Notes under the pieces: generated by a model
Databases searched by the model: none
Seen by the model: the letters and a program-made list of their open reading frames with translations, nothing else
Told to the model about the DNA's origin: nothing
Assembly: GCF_001708935.1 (NCBI RefSeq)
Contig: NZ_MASI01000006.1
Location: 62,001 to 126,000, forward strand
Direction: 5' to 3'
DNA from: Methyloligella halotolerans
GTDB taxonomy: Bacteria > Pseudomonadota > Alphaproteobacteria > Rhizobiales > Methyloligellaceae
Length of the DNA: 64,000 nt
Translations under genes and position numbers: made by a program
Shown here: one piece after another, positions 28,545 to 37,328 of the stretch
Layout of the letters: each line of letters opens with the position of its first letter
How positions within the stretch are numbered: position 1 is the stretch's first letter

Positions 28545-30466
28545 TTACTCGAAGACGCGGAAGGTATTGAGCGAACCGCCCTGGGGGATCTTGTCCAGGT
28601 TGGCTGCCTTGGTCATGGCCGTGGCACCGATGGCACCGAACTTGTCGTTCAGGTCCAGACCAGCGGTGACGGGCAGGCCGATCCAGCCGCCGATACCGGA
28701 GAAGACCGACACGTACTGCTTGCCGTCCACCTTGTAGGTGATCGGGTTGCCGATGATGCCGGAACCCAGCTTGCGGCTCCAGGCGATCTCGCCGGAGTCA
28801 CGGTTGACAGCGCGGAAGTCACCGCCCAGCGAACCGTAGAACATCAGACCACCGTCGGTGACCATGGTGCCGCTCCAGTTCGGATACTGGTCCGGAATCT
28901 CCCAGACAGTCTCGCCCGACAGAACGTCGAACTTCTTGATCTTGCCAGTCACGCCAGGCTTCTCAGGATACATGTACACGTTCGCGAACACATAGACAGT
29001 GCCCTGGTTCGTGTGCGTGCGCTCCTGCGGCTCGAGCTCCATGCACCAGTTGTTGGTGGGCATGTAGAAGATGTTCGGCTCTTTCGGGTCGACAGAACCA
29101 GGCTGCTGGTCCTTACCACCCATAGCCGACGGGCAAGCCTGAACGTTACGGCCAACCTCGAGCGGAGAATGCTCGCGGACCTTGATCGGACGACCGGTCT
29201 TCAGGTCGATCTTCTCAGCCCAGTTCGTGGTCACATACTTGTGAGCCTGAAGCAGGTCACCGTTCGTGCGATCCAGAACGTAGGCAAAGCCGTTACGGTC
29301 GAAGTGGGTGAGAGCCTTCACGTCCTTACCATCGATTTTCATCGTGGTGAGGAAGTTCTCGTTGATGCCGTCATAGTCCCACTGGTCGAACGGGGTCATC
29401 TGGTAAGCCCAGACAGCCGTTCCGTCCTCGACCTTGCGAGCAAAGATGGTCATCGACCACTTGTTGTCGAACTTGCCGACGCCTTCACCCAGCTCGTCCG
29501 GGTTCGTGGCGTTGCACTCTTCGTGGCTCTTGTCCGGGCAACGATACTGGGGGCTCCACAGACCGGGGTTACCGGTGGAGTAGTAGACCAGCTTCAGGTC
29601 CGGATCGTAGGAGTACCAACCCCAGGCAGCGCCGCCACCGAGCTTGTAGTCATCGCCCGGGAACGTCTTGACGCCGAGGTCCTTGCCGGCCAGGCCGTAC
29701 TGCGGGTTGTCCTTGTTGGTGTTCTCATCAAGGCAAACCTGCTCGTCCGTACCCGTCGAGTGGCAGAGCCAAGCCTGCTTACCATCCTCAAGATTGTAAG
29801 CAGTCATACGACCGCGAGCAGCGAACTCGTCGCCACCGAAGCCGATGAGCACCTTACCGTCGGCAATCAACGGAGCCGGGGTGATGGTCTCACCACGCTC
29901 GGGCCAGGCGCTCTTGACGACCCAGACTTCCTTACCGGTCTGTGCGTCAAGCGCGATCAGCCAGCCGTCCAGGGTGCCATAGACGAATTTGCCGTCGGCG
30001 TAGGAACCGCCACGGTTGACGGTGTCGCAGCAAGCCCGCGGGATAGCGGATTCGTCACGGTCCGTCGTCTTGACGTAGTGCCAGACCTGCTTGGGGTGAT
30101 CCGGATCGGTCAGATCGAGAGCCTGGACAACGTTACAATTGGCCATCGACGGGCAACCGCTGATGAAGAACATCATCGTCTTGCCGCCAACGTCCTTGAT
30201 CACGAGGGGCTGACCTTCGTGACCGCGAAGAGCACCGGTCGACTGGTTCCAGATCATCTGGAGGTTGTCGACGTTGTCAGTGCTGATGTCGCTCAGCTCA
30301 CTGTGCGGGTGAGAGAAAAGTCACGACCAGGGGCAGGCCACTGATCGGGATCCTTCATCCGCTCAAGCTGCTCGGCATCGGTATCGACTGCCATAGCCTG
30401 ACCTGTGAAGGCGACCATCATCGCGACGACGCCTCCCAGCACCAGACCATATTTTCCGTACTTCAT
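28545..30466 (-). CDS. xoxF: Lanthanide-dependent methanol dehydrogenase XoxF, frameshifted near the 5' end
   Basis: A periplasmic PQQ enzyme oxidising methanol. With one base restored near 30302-30308 it is 640 residues, with a signal peptide (cleavage near QAMA). Hallmarks: the vicinal cysteines in RACCDTVNRG, the PQQ beta-propeller W-motifs, and the catalytic Asp followed two residues later by a second Asp in FDQWDYDGIN (about D364 and D366). That second Asp marks lanthanide-using XoxF; Ca-type MxaF has Ala there. An unusual insertion with two cysteines (CPDKSHEEC) lies just after the STGNPGLWS segment. Before the break the frame reads GRDFSLTRTVS-stop; one extra base gives TRHSELSDISTDNV and joins smoothly to MIWNQSTG. 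The ATG at 30466 follows GAGGAGACAGAG. Confidence 0.95.
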
Positions 30467-31090
30467 CTCTGTCTCCTCTCCCTAAGCTACTCAGTTCAGA
30501 GATAATGCTGAGTTCGCTGTGGCCGGCCTGAGGGCCCTTTTTGGCTTATGCCCTTACGGGGGAACCAGGCCCGACCGAGTTCCGAGAATTGGCTGAGGTT
30601 GCCCGAAAGCGCTTATCTGATCGAACGCGCCAATTTTTTCTTGGGCCCGCTGACGACGACACCACTTTGTGACACCTCACGAGGACTGCAGCTTTCCGCC
30701 GCAGAGCAAATTTGTCCAATTGAAAAGTGGAAATTGGACGCAACGCTCATTGGCAAGCTGCCCCCTCATCATTGCCAAATGTATCCTGTTTGCAAGTGAA
30801 AAGTGCCGTTCGGTCGCACCCCTTTCGGGACAATTTCCTATTGCGCCGCAACATATTACGGACTCGAACAAATGTGCCTCAGAGCCGGCACGAAAGGCGC
30901 AAGCATCTGAATCATCTTGCTTTTAGGTGATACCCAAAAGGTGGCAGCGAGCCTGTCACAGGCGATGACGCGGTGCGGATAACTTCCCGACAAGATTGCC
31001 AAAGTTTGCAATCGGTCGATTGGGGTAGCCGATCAACCGATTGCAACCCGCCGCGACTCACAGGACCTGGAGCGCGGCGGCTGCCTCGCC
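30467..31090. promoter_or_regulatory. xoxF upstream region with several inverted repeats
   Basis: 624 bases with no supportable gene, much richer in A and T than its flanks. It holds the xoxF promoter on the minus strand. Visible structure: GTCCAATT-N10-AATTGGAC (30714-30739), TTGGCAA-N15-TTGCCAA (30750-30778), a second TTGCCAAA (30996-31003) and an ACTCAG/CTGAGT pair (30489-30513). The TTGCCAAA word recurs upstream of the neighbouring histidine kinase gene. Operator function is inferred. Confidence 0.6.
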
Positions 31091-31750
31091 TCAGGACCAG
31101 GCCTTGGGCGGCTTGGCTGAGCTTGACGGCATGTGCTGGATGGCGATCCTCATCAGCTCCGCCAGGGTGCGTACCCCAAGCTTCGCCTTCAGCTGGGTGC
31201 AGGTGTTGGCGACGGTCTTGTAGCTGACATGGAGCTGTTCGGCGATGACGCCGTAGGGCTTGCCTTCGGCCACCAAGGCCAGGGTCTGGAGCTCGCGCAC
31301 GGTCATCTTCTTCAACGGGTTCGAGGTGCCGCGCGCCTCCATGAAGGCGACCTCGGAGGCGAGGTCGTGGCTGATATACGGCTTGTTCTCCCGCACTTTC
31401 TGGAAGGCCTTCAGCACCTCTTCCGAGGATGTGTCCTTCAGCACGTAGCCCGTGGCGCCGACTTCCAGGGCGCGGCTGACGATCACGGGGTCAGAATGCA
31501 TGGTGAAGACGAGAATCGGCGTGGTGGTGTCGTGCAGGCGAAGCCGGCGGATGAAGGACAGGCCTCCCAGGGCGCCCGTGCGCATGGCCAGATCCACGAT
31601 GAGCACGTCGGGCTTCTGGTTGCGGTAGAGGCGGAAGCCGTCCGCGAGACTCTGAGCCTGGGTGATCTCCGAGACGCCGGAATCCTCCAGCAGCTGCCGG
31701 CAGCCCTGCAGGACGATGGGATGGTCATCGATGATAAGCACGCGTGTCAC
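31091..31750 (-). CDS. NarL/LuxR-type response regulator, xox-side (MoxX-like)
   Basis: A 219-residue response regulator. The receiver domain has the acidic pair in LIIDDHP, the phosphoacceptor Asp in VLIVDLAMRTG and the conserved Lys in YVLKDTSS. The C-terminal LuxR helix-turn-helix includes AEQLHVSYKTVANTC. A GTG start overlaps the kinase stop by four bases (GTGA), so the pair is translationally coupled. It resembles MoxX-type regulators of methanol oxidation, and its position next to xoxF makes control of xoxF or mxaF likely. A close paralogue is at 50290. Confidence 0.9.
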   Translation of the reverse strand: MTRVLIIDDHPIVLQGCRQLLEDSGVSEITQAQSLADGFRLYRNQKPDVLIVDLAMRTGALGGLSFIRRLRLHDTTTPILVFTMHSDPVIVSRALEVGATGYVLKDTSSEEVLKAFQKVRENKPYISHDLASEVAFMEARGTSNPLKKMTVRELQTLALVAEGKPYGVIAEQLHVSYKTVANTCTQLKAKLGVRTLAELMRIAIQHMPSSSAKPPKAWS

Positions 31751-33195
31751 GACAGTCCTCCAACGAGCTCAGATGTTTTCGCTTTTGTTTCAGGCTCCGC
31801 TTGCAGCGGAATTTCGATCAGCAGCCGGGTGCCCCGGGTCCGGCTGCTCGAGATCTCGCAGGTGCCGTCGAGAGCGCGGACCCGTTCGTTCATGGTGGTC
31901 AGCCCGAAGCCCTTCGGGGTGGCGGGCGGAATCCCCTCCCCGTTGTCACGCAGGCTGAGGCGGAGAAGCGGCCTCCCGGGGATGTCCCCCTCGGGCTTGC
32001 CCTGCCCCTCTCCGAGATCGATGAAAATGCGCTCCGCATGGCCATGGCGGATGGCGTTGGTGACGCCTTCCTGGATGCAGCGATAGATTGTGAGGTCGGT
32101 CTGCTCGCCATAGCTCGGTGCCAGCTCGCCGATATTGGCGTTGATGTCGGTGTCCGGGTGGCTGCGCTGATGGCTCGCGATGAGCTCCTCCAGAAGGTCC
32201 GACAACTTCACCTGGCCGAGCGGCCCCGGCCGCAGACGCTTGATGAGACCGCGGTTCAGCTGCTTGAGGCGCTCGGTAATGGAGAGGATCTCCCCGGCCC
32301 GGCGCTCGATCTCCTTGGTCGATTTCTGGTCCGGGCCTTTCATGCGCTTGAGGGACGACGCGTTGGCGGTGATGCCGAACAGGCAAGGCCCCGCCTCGTC
32401 GTGCAACTCGTTGGCAATTTCCCGGCGCTCGCTCTCCTGCACGGAGATCAGCTGTCGGTAGAGATTCGAGTTCTCTTCCTGGGCGACATCCAGAGCGCCG
32501 GCCAAAGTATTGAAACTATGGGTGATCACCGCAAGCTCACGTACCTTCGGCAGGGGCAGGCGGGTGGCATAGTCGCCGCTTTCGAGATTGGCCATGCCGT
32601 GGGCGAGATTGGCCAGAGGCTTCAGGAGGCGGCCCAGCACGAAATAGAGCAGACCGAGGATCAGAAGCTCCAGGCCCAGCCAGATCATCACGAGGGCGGA
32701 AAAGTCCGACCAGGCCTCGGCAATCTCGTCCGCGGGCTCGCCGACGATGATCACGGGGTTCATGCTGTCGGTCGTAACGACGCGAACGGCCCGGTCGACA
32801 AGGCGCGGGCGCACCAGCTCGGCGTACCATTCGGGCGCCCGGCTTTCCTCGGGGGTCAGGCCACGACTGTCCTGAGGCGCGACCTCGGTGAAATGGCCCA
32901 TGGAATCGATAAACATGATGCGCACGTGGCGCAGATGCTTGAGCTGGACGGGTAGCTGGTCGCGAAGCTCGCCGAGACGGCCCTGGGCGGCCAGATCGCG
33001 CACCGTGGCGGCGACCAGGCGCTGGGCGACATCCAGGGAGGCGCCGATCTCCACCTTGGTGGCGGTGCGGGTATTTAAAATGGACACGGCACCGGCGATC
33101 AGCGCCGCGATCAGATTGATCACGCCGACAGCCACCAGGAGCTGGGTCCGCACCGGGCGGTCGTACCAAACTCTCTGCCAGAACCGCTGCAACAC
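31747..33195 (-). CDS. Membrane sensor histidine kinase, xox-side (MoxY-like)
   Basis: A 482-residue NarX/DesK-class kinase (HisKA_3). One transmembrane helix is near residues 18-40, followed by a periplasmic domain of about 140 residues and a second helix around LVMIWLGLELLILGLLYFVLG. Then come a HAMP-like segment and a coiled coil. The phosphorylated His is in ERREIANELHDEAGPCLFGI; the ATP-binding N box is EGVTNAIRHGH and the G box is NGEGIPPATPKGFGL. The GTG start follows GGAGAAGC. Sensor input is unknown; lanthanide, methanol or formaldehyde are guesses from its place beside xoxF. Confidence 0.9.
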   Translation of the reverse strand: MLQRFWQRVWYDRPVRTQLLVAVGVINLIAALIAGAVSILNTRTATKVEIGASLDVAQRLVAATVRDLAAQGRLGELRDQLPVQLKHLRHVRIMFIDSMGHFTEVAPQDSRGLTPEESRAPEWYAELVRPRLVDRAVRVVTTDSMNPVIIVGEPADEIAEAWSDFSALVMIWLGLELLILGLLYFVLGRLLKPLANLAHGMANLESGDYATRLPLPKVRELAVITHSFNTLAGALDVAQEENSNLYRQLISVQESERREIANELHDEAGPCLFGITANASSLKRMKGPDQKSTKEIERRAGEILSITERLKQLNRGLIKRLRPGPLGQVKLSDLLEELIASHQRSHPDTDINANIGELAPSYGEQTDLTIYRCIQEGVTNAIRHGHAERIFIDLGEGQGKPEGDIPGRPLLRLSLRDNGEGIPPATPKGFGLTTMNERVRALDGTCEISSSRTRGTRLLIEIPLQAEPETKAKTSELVGGLS

Positions 33196-33831
33196 GCTTC
33201 TCCGTGTCCTTCACAACCAGGGGTTTCCAAGCCTCGCCGCCAAGGGCTCCGCGTTTCCCTCTCGCCGGGGTAACTTTTACTAGTAGAGCCTCGGGCAAGA
33301 GCGCTGCCAGAGACGGGATTATGCTTAATCTTCAGCCCCGCAAACCTTGGGGCAGAAAGATCGTGCCTTCCGTACACTGGAAGACCTATGGGCGGAAAAA
33401 GGCAATGGGAGGTTTGCCAAACTCGTTGCCAAATGTTCCCGGTCCTGAAATGGCGCCATGTCACGACATCGGGCGCTTCAGGCGCACTGAAAAGCCCGCG
33501 AAAGCCGATAATGGGCTATCCGCGGTTCGCAATGGATGGGCCAATCGACCTGCCGGGCCGATGGAACTCTAAGGGTTCCTCAGTCATTGGCAGGGAAGAG
33601 TTTGCATCTCACGAAGGGGATGCACTCGCGATGTCTCCACCCATATCGCCGAGGTGGCGACCCATCGCGTTTCGATGCCCACATAAGAAAAAGCTCAAAT
33701 AAGCGGCATTTCCATTTGGATTTTCGGCGATTTTTTACGTCTGCGCGTGCAGTGTCCCGGGTGCAACCGGCAATGTTGACCGGGTAATTCTGCTCACGGC
33801 AGCGGGATTACGGCTTATAGGAGGAGACCCC
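33196..33831. promoter_or_regulatory. Divergent regulatory region between the xox-side kinase and the EF-hand gene
   Basis: 636 bases with only short, unconvincing frames. Two TTGCCAAA words in direct repeat, 12 bases apart (33414-33421 and 33426-33433), lie about 220 bases upstream of the kinase start. The last 20 bases contain a strong ribosome site (GGAGGAG) for the EF-hand gene. Nothing else is recognisable. Confidence 0.5.
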
Positions 33832-34131
33832 ATGAAAGTAGCGATGATTGCAGTAACGGCCCTCATGCTCAGCAGCGGCGTGGCCCTGGCCGCCGATGAT
33901 GGCGACCCGTCCGGCCGTCCTGGCAAGGTGCTGGATTCCGATCAGTGCCAGGCTGTTTGGGACATGACCGAGCGCGATGGCGACACCCTGTCGAAGGACA
34001 AGGCCGTCGATTTCGTCGTGAATTATGAGATGGTCGACACCGACGGCAGCGGCGATATCTCTTCGGACGAATTCAAGGCCGGCTGCAGCAAGGGCTGGAT
34101 CAAGCCGAAGGATGGCACGGACGCCGAGTAG
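33832..34131 (+). CDS. Secreted EF-hand protein
   Basis: A 99-residue exported protein with signal peptide (MKVAMIAVTALMLSSGVALA, cleavage before ADD). One canonical EF-hand loop, DTDGSGDISSDE, provides D1, D3, S5, D7, S9 and E12. A second, degenerate loop (ERDGDTLSKDK) precedes it and lacks one residue. Two cysteines (DQCQAV and KAGCSKG) flank the pair and could form a disulfide. The loop has no Pro at position 2, unlike the lanmodulin loops I know. It lies between the xox sensor genes and the mxa cluster, so it may bind Ca or lanthanide for the dehydrogenases. That role is inference. A strong ribosome site and its own terminator are present. Confidence 0.88.
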   Translation: MKVAMIAVTALMLSSGVALAADDGDPSGRPGKVLDSDQCQAVWDMTERDGDTLSKDKAVDFVVNYEMVDTDGSGDISSDEFKAGCSKGWIKPKDGTDAE

Positions 34132-34187
34132 CACGTCGCTATTCGCGGGCGGCTTGAAACAAGCCGCAATCCGCTTCCAATGACTTC

Positions 34188-34235
34188 AGAGGCCGTTCCC
34201 CGCTCCGATGATTGATGCGGGGGCGGCCTCTTTTC
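34188..34235 (+). terminator. Rho-independent terminator of the EF-hand gene
   Basis: A long stem (AGAGGCCG..CCCCGC pairing with GCGGGG..CGGCCTCT, with a small bulge) ends in TTTTCG, 57 bases after the EF-hand stop. It also lies before the converging binding-protein gene and may serve both strands. Confidence 0.8.
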
Positions 34236-34308
34236 GTTCGGGCCGCAGCCTGTCGATATCCTGCCGCGATCGCCCTACCCGCTCGCTCCGAATGGCTTGC
34301 CTGTGCCG

Positions 34309-35574
34309 CTACATCCGGCCGGCCAGGGTATCCATCTCGCATTTCGACTCAGGCTCGTCATAGCCCAGTGTATCGGTCACGTGGCGGGGATGGAGGAAAC
34401 CTTCCTGGGGAGAGGTCGACACCAGAGCCCGCGGCGCGGCGATCAGCAGGGGCTGGCGGAGCTGGTTGTTCCAGGGGCGGAAGGAGAGCCCCTTCCCCTT
34501 GAACCCCGCCACCGTGAAATCGTCCGACAGGAAGTAATCGCGCAACTCTGGCGCGCTGGTCTTGTGTGACCGCAGAGCCGCCTCTCCGATCGCCCGGACG
34601 GCGAGCCAGCCGGCATAATCCCGCTCGGTCATATAGCGGTTCTCGGCCCGCTCGAAGCGGTTCTGCAGCTGGCTGCCGGCGAACTCCTCATAGGCGCGAT
34701 GCCAGGCCGTCGCCGTGAGACCCTGGGTTCCGACGACAGGCCGCGGGTCGTACACGCGATAGGGCAGATATTCGCCGAACCCTTCCACGGTGTCGGCGAC
34801 CCAGACCACGTCATGCTCGGGGGCCGCCTGGGTGGCGGCGGGCATCTGGGTCTGGATCTGCTGGTGGCCGGAATCGGCCCGCTTGTTTCCCGCCTCGAAC
34901 TTGTAGGCGCGCTCCTCGACAATCTTGCCGCCGAAGCGACGCGCTGCCCGCTTCACCGCCTTGGCGTAGGCGATATCGGAGGGCGCGGTGCCCTTCAGCA
35001 GGAACCATTTGTCCCAGTTCTTCCAGACCAGATACTGGGCCAGTGCGTCGGCCCGCATGGCGTTGCTCGGCATGATGTGGAAGACGTTATGCCGGCAGGA
35101 TTTCTGGCGCAGGTCGTCGTCGCTGGAGCGGATGTTGAGGATCAGCGCATTGTTCGCCCCCGGAATATCGGACAGGGCGAGGAGATCGTCCGGTTCGAGA
35201 TCCGCCACGATGAGATCCTGCCCTGCGGCGAGCAGCGGCTTCGCCTCCGCCGCGATATCGGCATCGCGCGGCAGCTTCACCTCCTCCAGGCTGAAATGCT
35301 GGCCGAGAAAGCCGCCGGTCCGGTTGTTCTCTTCGATGGCGACGCGCGCACCGGCAACGCCCTGGTCCTCGATCTCCTTGTCGAGCAGGGAGAGCGGGAT
35401 CGGCTCATCGTAATCTTTGGTGAGATAGGTGATGGCGTATTCGTTGCCGGGTCTGGCGCCGCCTTCGCCGGATGTTGCAGGCTTTCCCGCCTGGTCGCCG
35501 GAAGGCGCGGCAGCGATCAACCCTGCCGCGAGAGCGAGGGCCGCCGCGCGGCCGAAGGAGCGCATCTTGAGCAT
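34309..35574 (-). CDS. ABC-type substrate-binding protein associated with PQQ dehydrogenases (copy 2)
   Basis: A periplasmic type I binding protein of 421 residues, paralogous to the one at 23861: both contain the segment GARV-I--NNRTG-F-GQHF, a DLE-DDLL motif and the ending SPQEGFLHP...DTLGYDE. It lacks the lysine-rich insert of copy 1. The signal peptide is alanine-rich (cleavage near IAAAPSG). It is 217 bases downstream of the second propeller on the same strand, so it may close the mxa transcription unit. No transporter subunits are nearby. The ligand is unknown. Confidence 0.86.
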   Translation of the reverse strand: MLKMRSFGRAAALALAAGLIAAAPSGDQAGKPATSGEGGARPGNEYAITYLTKDYDEPIPLSLLDKEIEDQGVAGARVAIEENNRTGGFLGQHFSLEEVKLPRDADIAAEAKPLLAAGQDLIVADLEPDDLLALSDIPGANNALILNIRSSDDDLRQKSCRHNVFHIMPSNAMRADALAQYLVWKNWDKWFLLKGTAPSDIAYAKAVKRAARRFGGKIVEERAYKFEAGNKRADSGHQQIQTQMPAATQAAPEHDVVWVADTVEGFGEYLPYRVYDPRPVVGTQGLTATAWHRAYEEFAGSQLQNRFERAENRYMTERDYAGWLAVRAIGEAALRSHKTSAPELRDYFLSDDFTVAGFKGKGLSFRPWNNQLRQPLLIAAPRALVSTSPQEGFLHPRHVTDTLGYDEPESKCEMDTLAGRM

Positions 35575-35791
35575 CGGAATCGCCTTCTATCCTCGGGATC
35601 GTGGGGCGGCGCCGGAGCATGGCTTCCCGTTGCGCCGCCGCAGCGAGACGGCGGATGCTGGGCCGCCGCCTCGCCGCATCTGGAGGCTGCGAGGGTAGCG
35701 GAAGCGGCCGGGGTGACGCTTTCCAAACCCGGAGGCGAACTCTTCTCGCGAGGCTTGCCGATTTGTCCCGACGGCGCAGGCGCAAGATTTG

Positions 35792-36798
35792 TCAGTTTGT
35801 CGGTGCGGCGGGGTTTTCCGGCGCGATCACCGCAAGGCTTCTGGCGCCGTCGCCGATGTCGATGCGGGTGAATTCCTCGCCCGTCTCGGTGTTGAGCACC
35901 GAGATGTCGCCGGAGAACCAGTTGATGATGTAGGCCTTCCGGCCGTCCGGCAGGATGGCCACGCTCTCCGGGTAGCGGCCGACGGTGACCCGCTGCACGA
36001 CCTCGAGGATCTCTCCATCCAGATAATCGACGGTGCCGGATTGCTGGTTGGCGACGAGTGCCCTGGTTCCGTCCGGCGTGACGGCGACCCCATAAGGCAT
36101 CTTGCCAGTCCGTACCGTGCCGAGCTCCTGCAGGCCTGTGGTGTTGATCACCGTGACGTCGGCGCTCTTCACATTGGCCACATAGAGCCGGTCGCCCTTC
36201 GGCGACGCGGCGAGCGCGAAGGGCGATTTCCCCACGGCGACCGTGGCGATCACCGAGAGCCGTTCCGTATCGATGACGCTGACGCTGTCCCCTTCCCGGT
36301 TGGCGACGAAAATCCGGCCGCCACGGGCCGGTGCGACGAGATGGGCTGGCGACTTCCCGGTGCGGATCTCGGCTTCCTTCCGGCAGGTGCCGGCATCGAG
36401 CACCGTGACCAGGTTGCGGCTCCAATCAGTGACATAGAGCCGCCCGTCATCCGTGGCCGCGATCCCGAAGGCTCGCCCTTCACCTCGCAGATGCGGGAGG
36501 AGCGAAGGTCCGCGCCTTCCAGCACCGTGATCTTGCCCTCATCGGGATGGGTGATGAAGAGGCGCTTGCCGTCGGGGGCGGCCGCGATGACCGCCGGCCC
36601 CGGGGCCACGTCGAGGGTCGAAACAACGCGGTCGGACATCGTGTCGACCACGGAGACGGTCCCGGCATCCTGATTGGTGACGTAGAGCAGCGGGTGGGCG
36701 CCGTCCGCCTGGCGCGCCGTGGCACTGCCGCTCAGGCCGAACAGACAGACAACGACTGCGCCGATCCTGATCAGCCCCTGGATGCCGGTGGTCGCCAT
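35792..36798 (-). CDS. YVTN beta-propeller protein (copy 2), frameshifted
   Basis: An exported propeller protein of about 336 residues once one missing base near 36472 is restored. The N-terminal piece has a signal peptide and two blades (PLLYVTNQDAGTVSVVDTMS) and runs to EVKGEPS before losing sense. The other piece, in the next frame, carries on with FGIAATDDGRLYVTDWSRN and several more blades, including RIFVANREGDSVSVID. It begins five bases after mxaD and so belongs to the mxa operon. It is related to the propeller at 22760, which sits in the equivalent place of the xox region. Confidence 0.83.
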
Positions 36799-36803
36799 GG
36801 CGC

Positions 36804-37328
36804 CTACTCGCCCCCTTCGACTTTCGCCTTCAACCCTTCGAGCCCGGTTTTAAGGAACTCGTCCATGGCTGCAATAGCAGCCTCGTCATTCTGAGACTCG
36901 GATGGGAAGTTTCCGGTGTCGGCGCGGTAAAAGCGTCCGATCCAGCTTACCTCGCTGCCGCCATCGGCCGGGTTCACGTCCAGGGTCGCGGAATAGAAGC
37001 TGACCGGGAAGTGCTCGATGTCCGGCGTATCGAGACGATAGGAGTAGCTCATCTCCTCGTCGGAACTGTCGTCGAGGCTGTCGACCAGCTTTCCGCCGTC
37101 CTTGAGGGTGACGGTGCGGGTGCCGTCGGCGGTCTCCACCGTCTCCACCATGGGATGCCAGTCCGCCATGCCGCCGAACTCCTTGGCGATGGCCCAGACC
37201 TTCTCCGGCGGGGCATCGATCACGATGGTCTGCTCCGCCTTCTTGGGGGTCGGGCCATGGGCCAGCGCAGGCGACACGGACATGAGAAGCAGCGCCGCGG
37301 CGCCGAGAACGAGGTTTCTTACAAGCAT
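36804..37328 (-). CDS. mxaD: Methanol dehydrogenase accessory protein MxaD
   Basis: A periplasmic SRPBCC-fold protein of 174 residues with signal peptide (cleavage near ALAHG). The polyketide-cyclase-like fold shows IVIDAPPEKVWAIAKEFGGMADWHP at its start and a C-terminal helix. MxaD of other methylotrophs helps electron transfer between methanol dehydrogenase and cytochrome cL. Its start overlaps the end of mxaL by 10 bases, so it is within the mxa operon. Confidence 0.92.
   Translation of the reverse strand: MLVRNLVLGAAALLLMSVSPALAHGPTPKKAEQTIVIDAPPEKVWAIAKEFGGMADWHPMVETVETADGTRTVTLKDGGKLVDSLDDSSDEEMSYSYRLDTPDIEHFPVSFYSATLDVNPADGGSEVSWIGRFYRADTGNFPSESQNDEAAIAAMDEFLKTGLEGLKAKVEGGE

Noticed and set aside
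28500-30344. A 614-residue plus-strand frame antisense to xoxF
   Set aside because: It is an antisense shadow of XoxF, whose active-site and cysteine motifs are plain.
33832-34131. Naming the EF-hand protein lanmodulin
   Set aside because: It has only one complete EF-hand loop and lacks the loop position-2 proline and the four-loop layout of lanmodulin.
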